Origin: Propionibacteriaceae bacterium
GTDB taxonomy: Bacteria > Actinomycetota > Actinomycetes > Propionibacteriales > Propionibacteriaceae
NCBI GenBank assembly: GCA_031254155.1
Contig: JAIRVA010000101.1
Location: 1 to 6,345, forward strand
Direction of reading: 5' to 3'
Length of the DNA: 6,345 nt
In this document: positions 5,741 to 6,345 of the stretch, one piece after another
Position numbering within the stretch: position 1 is the stretch's first letter
How the letters are laid out: every line of letters begins with the position of its first letter
Made by a program: the position numbers and the translations under genes
Notes under the pieces: model-generated
What the model was told of the DNA's origin: nothing
The model's input: only the letters and a program-made list of their open reading frames with translations
Database searches by the model: none

Positions 5741-5887
5741 CCGCGAAAGCGTGAAAACGCGGCGAAAAGCGGCGGAAAAGCGACCGTATTCATGCTAACG
5801 CGGAATGGCGTATCCCCCCATCTTCCGCGCAAGTATGAAAACGGCAACTTTAGCGGGCGTTTTCGCCGCGTTTTCATGCTTTCGCGG
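5741..5887. repeat. 147-bp nested palindrome of four alternating repeat units
   Basis: The outer arms 5741-5768 and 5860-5887 are inverted repeats matching at 27 of 28 bases; the one mismatch is a G-U pair in plus-strand RNA. The inner arms 5784-5805 and 5823-5844 match at 18 of 22 around a 17-nt loop. All four arms carry one unit, approximately CCGCGaAAGcaTGAAaACG, in the order forward, reverse, forward, reverse. This fits a REP/BIME-like extragenic palindrome, a MITE without its transposase, or a structured RNA. I see no target-site duplication. Confidence 0.75.
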
Positions 5888-5976
5888 AATGTACGGCGGA
5901 CTGAAACGTTCCAATGCGAAGACATGGTACCCAGCGGCCCCGGTCCCCGACCCCGACCACCGACCACCGACCCTGT

Positions 5977-6035
5977 CAATTGCCTAAGTTGTGTCAGCCA
6001 AATGCCCGAATGTCGCGCCACAACTTGGGCAATTG
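5977..6035. repeat. 17-bp inverted repeat hairpin with 25-nt loop
   Basis: caattgcctaagttgtg (5977-5993) pairs with cacaacttgggcaattg (6019-6035) at 16 of 17 positions; the odd position is a U-G pair in plus-strand RNA. The loop is 5994-6018. The arms are more AT-rich than their surroundings. No T-run follows on either strand, so it is not a typical terminator. It could be an operator, a regulatory RNA stem or a mobile-element relic. Confidence 0.75.
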
Positions 6036-6317
6036 GCCCCAGACCGCCCACTGTCTTCCCTTGTTACATCATGAAACACTTGGTCGGTGGTCCCCCTGTT
6101 TCACCCCTGTTACACCTTGTCTGGCCCACCCCTGGCCCAACGGACACCAGCCACTTTCCCCCCGATGCGGCGCGCACAGAGGACCGGGCCGACAATGTAC
6201 AGTCCCGCCCGCCAGGCCCCAAAAAGACCGGGACCAGACAAGCCGCACCCGACCGCGACACCCGACTGGCACACCCGGAATCGGCCGCGCCCGCCGGGGG
6301 GACGGCGGTGCGATATG

Positions 6318-6333
6318 TATGATGCCCTATAAT
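6318..6333 (+). promoter_or_regulatory. Promoter-like hexamers TATGAT and TATAAT at the window edge
   Basis: TATGAT at 6318-6323 and a perfect TATAAT at 6328-6333 stand out in GC-rich DNA. A GTG lies at 6343-6345, 9 nt after the second hexamer. A rightward promoter for a gene starting at or beyond the window edge is plausible. No TTGACA-like -35 is seen at 16-18 bp. Confidence 0.35.
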
Positions 6334-6345
6334 TGGGAATACGTG

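Larger units (their letters stand above)
5661..6345. other. Gene-free region with palindromes at the right side of the window
   Basis: No frame here has a family signature, and none combines a start with a ribosome binding site. The longest frame (plus strand, ending at 6322) runs antisense through the VapB-like gene. The region holds a 12-bp triplicate, a 147-bp nested palindrome, a 59-bp hairpin, C-rich ccgacc-type low-complexity sequence at about 5944-5974, and AT-rich promoter-like hexamers near 6318-6333. Confidence 0.7.

Noticed and set aside
5465..6322. 285-codon plus-strand open frame
   Set aside because: It begins inside the VapB-like gene on the opposite strand and then reads through the tandem repeat, nested palindrome and hairpin. 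The composition is unlike a protein, and the start has no ribosome binding site.

Overview
The window is high-GC DNA that reads as an actinobacterial (Actinomycetota) chromosome. The evidence is the strong G/C third-position bias, GTG starts, signs of leaderless transcription, a kinesin-light-chain-type TPR protein with near-identical repeats, and a membrane-anchored LytR_C protein next to a small protein usually seen in actinobacteria. A Frankia-like or related filamentous actinomycete is my best guess from the style of these families, but the sequence alone does not prove it.

Layout: (1) 2-442 (+) is the 3' end of a TPR gene made of near-identical 126-bp units. (2) 472-1527 (+) encodes a DUF4143-type ATPase that begins after the point where its Walker A motif should be; it looks like a truncated remnant joined 29 bp after the TPR stop. 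(3) 1528-2149 is intergenic and repeat-rich: a 16-bp tandem repeat, two 67-bp imperfect palindromes, a short perfect hairpin, a possible 38-codon ORF on the minus strand, and three ~22-bp direct repeats just upstream of the next gene. (4) 2150-3394 (+) is a complete AAA_14/DUF4143 ATPase with Walker A, Walker B and a C-terminal PD-(D/E)xK-like motif, probably transcribed as a leaderless mRNA. (5) 3423-4658 (+) is a complete M18 aminopeptidase (apeB) with all expected metal ligands, 28 bp downstream of the ATPase. (6) On the minus strand, converging on apeB, a 102-aa VapB-like small protein (5647-5339) is followed by a 189-aa LytR_C membrane protein (5267-4698); they probably form an operon. 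(7) 5661-6345 has no convincing gene but holds a 12-bp triplicate, a 147-bp nested palindrome with a 28-bp outer stem, a 59-bp hairpin, and promoter-like AT-rich hexamers at the right edge.

How the genes relate: apeB, the LytR_C gene and the VapB-like gene look like ordinary core genes. The TPR end, the broken ATPase, the intact ATPase and the palindromic spacers look like an accessory insertion or rearranged segment beside them. I see no defence, CRISPR, biosynthetic or phage module. The most noteworthy items are the nested palindromes, the direct repeats upstream of the intact ATPase, and a bias for the word GGTAC at every Gly-Thr codon pair.
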